Below, piece after piece: positions 63,303 through 64,000 of a DNA stretch of 64,000 nt (position 1 is the stretch's first letter; every line of letters begins with the position of its first letter). The notes under the pieces are model-generated. The model made no database searches. It had not been told where the DNA came from and saw only the letters and a program-made list of their open reading frames with translations. This stretch comes from Desulfobaculum bizertense DSM 18034 (lineage in GTDB: Bacteria; Desulfobacterota; Desulfovibrionia; Desulfovibrionales; Desulfovibrionaceae). The position numbers and the translations under genes were made by a program. Where the stretch lies: assembly GCF_900167065.1 (NCBI RefSeq), contig NZ_FUYA01000002.1:104817-168816 (forward strand), read 5' to 3'.

Positions 63303-64000
63303 TGTTGCTCACAGTGATGCGGCTAAATGCAAGATTGGAAAATGCGCTATTCATGCGTTCAAATACTGGAGCACCAACAAGGAAACGGAAGATTTCGTCT
63401 GCCTGGTGTGCGGGGTTAATGTCTGCAAACTCTTCTGGATAAAGAATTTTTCCTGCGTAATAGGCATTTGCCAGTATGCTTCCGTAGTTTTTTGAATACC
63501 AGTTATACGGGAGCACACCGTAGACCCTGTTTTTCTGAACTGCCGTGAGGCTTTGGTATGCCGGATCGTTTTTGAGTTCGTACAGGCCGCTTGCTGTGGC
63601 TTCCATCTGGAGCGTGGAGAGGTCAAGGAAGAGGACATCTGGGTCCCACGCAAGAATTTTCTCTTTTGCAACGCTTGCATGCTTACTCAGTGCTTTTCCT
63701 GCACAGCCTTCGGCTGCAAGATTTTTTGCTCCAACAAAGGCAAACGGGGGGTAGCCGGGTTCTGTAGACTGGTAGCCGTGTGGGCCTCGGTAGGCAACGC
63801 CGCCGACAAAGGTTCTGGGTCTTTTGCTGTCGGGAATGTGGGCCGTTCTTTTTTTGAGGTCCGCAATGCGTGTCTGGATAAAGGAGACAACATCTTCCGC
63901 ACGCTGCTGTTTGTCTATGACTTCTCCGATAATTCGCAGGCTTTGGAACAGCTCTTCTCTTCGTGAATCAAGGTTGCCATAGTGGATGGCAATAACAGGA
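63292..64000 (-). CDS. Iron-chelate/cobalamin ABC transporter binding protein (5' end outside window)
   Basis: The frame is open from 63292 to the window edge, giving 236 C-terminal residues of a class III periplasmic binding protein (PF01497 type). Visible features are the long connecting helix (IGEVIDKQQRAEDVVSFIQ), a FVGGVAYRGPHGY strand, the conserved WDPDVLFLDLS and the C-terminal lobe ending ITVSNNGK. The N-terminus and any lipoprotein signal lie beyond the window. It is the first visible gene of the three-gene operon. Confidence 0.9.
   Translation of the reverse strand, partial: PVIAIHYGNLDSRREELFQSLRIIGEVIDKQQRAEDVVSFIQTRIADLKKRTAHIPDSKRPRTFVGGVAYRGPHGYQSTEPGYPPFAFVGAKNLAAEGCAGKALSKHASVAKEKILAWDPDVLFLDLSTLQMEATASGLYELKNDPAYQSLTAVQKNRVYGVLPYNWYSKNYGSILANAYYAGKILYPEEFADINPAHQADEIFRFLVGAPVFERMNSAFSNLAFSRITVSNNGK

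Overview
The window looks like a chromosomal segment of an anaerobic, sulfate-reducing-type deltaproteobacterium (Desulfovibrio/Desulfobaculum-like). This is an inference from gene content: a sulfide:quinone oxidoreductase-like flavoprotein, a corrinoid methyltransferase locus with a reductive activator, a short HacA-type leuC, a carnitine-reduction locus coupled to FixABCX, and HutC- and Crp/Fnr-type regulators. No rRNA, tRNA, transposase, phage gene or CRISPR array was found. Nearly all genes are intact and tightly packed in operons.

Layout. 0-6 kb: an SQR-like gene, a small membrane protein, and an EamA exporter overlapping a YitT protein. 6-18 kb: a quaternary-amine demethylation locus. 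On the minus strand it carries an MttB-family methyltransferase without an in-frame amber codon, a BCCT transporter, a UroD-type methyltransferase fused to a thioredoxin-like domain, a CobW-type GTPase, a corrinoid protein, a DUF1638 protein and a RACo-type activator. Next to these are two tandem Crp/Fnr regulators (plus strand) and a BioB/PylB-like radical SAM enzyme. 18.5-26 kb: HrpB helicase, a DUF2939-like protein, a tandem array of five diverged small exported proteins (four lipoproteins), and two small membrane proteins. 26-31 kb: leuA-leuC-leuD-leuB, with a possible leader ORF. 31-37.6 kb: a HutC-type GntR regulator divergent from an Aap-type amino-acid ABC transporter, then a glycerophosphodiesterase. 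38-43.4 kb: serine dehydratase, M20 amidohydrolase, a two-part DUF3100 membrane system and a PrpR_N regulator with matching palindromic operators. 43.7-61.4 kb: a TetR gene divergent from a carnitine locus (caiT, caiA, caiB, caiC, a MaoC/hydratase-2 protein, fixA, fixB, a 39-residue microprotein plus SSS symporter, fixC, fixX), then yhdT-panF. 61.5-64 kb: an iron-chelate ABC transporter whose binding-protein gene runs off the window.

How the parts fit. Carnitine enters by CaiT, is activated by CaiC/CaiB and reduced by CaiA with electrons from FixABCX. No caiD is present, and the hydratase-2 protein is the likely substitute. The product, gamma-butyrobetaine, is itself a known type of substrate for MttB-family enzymes such as the one at 13.8-15.2 kb, so the two quaternary-amine modules could be linked.

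The most unusual non-coding signal is a modular, hairpin-built element of up to about 550 bp. A copy lies at every non-overlapping convergent gene junction (5.4, 30.9, 37.7 and 61.3 kb) and nowhere else I could find. Its stems change with compensation between copies, one stem is wholly exchanged, and the fourth copy supplies the C-terminal codons of panF. A second signal is a family of TAATCGCGATTA-like sites clustered in front of the carnitine operon and of the hydratase gene.
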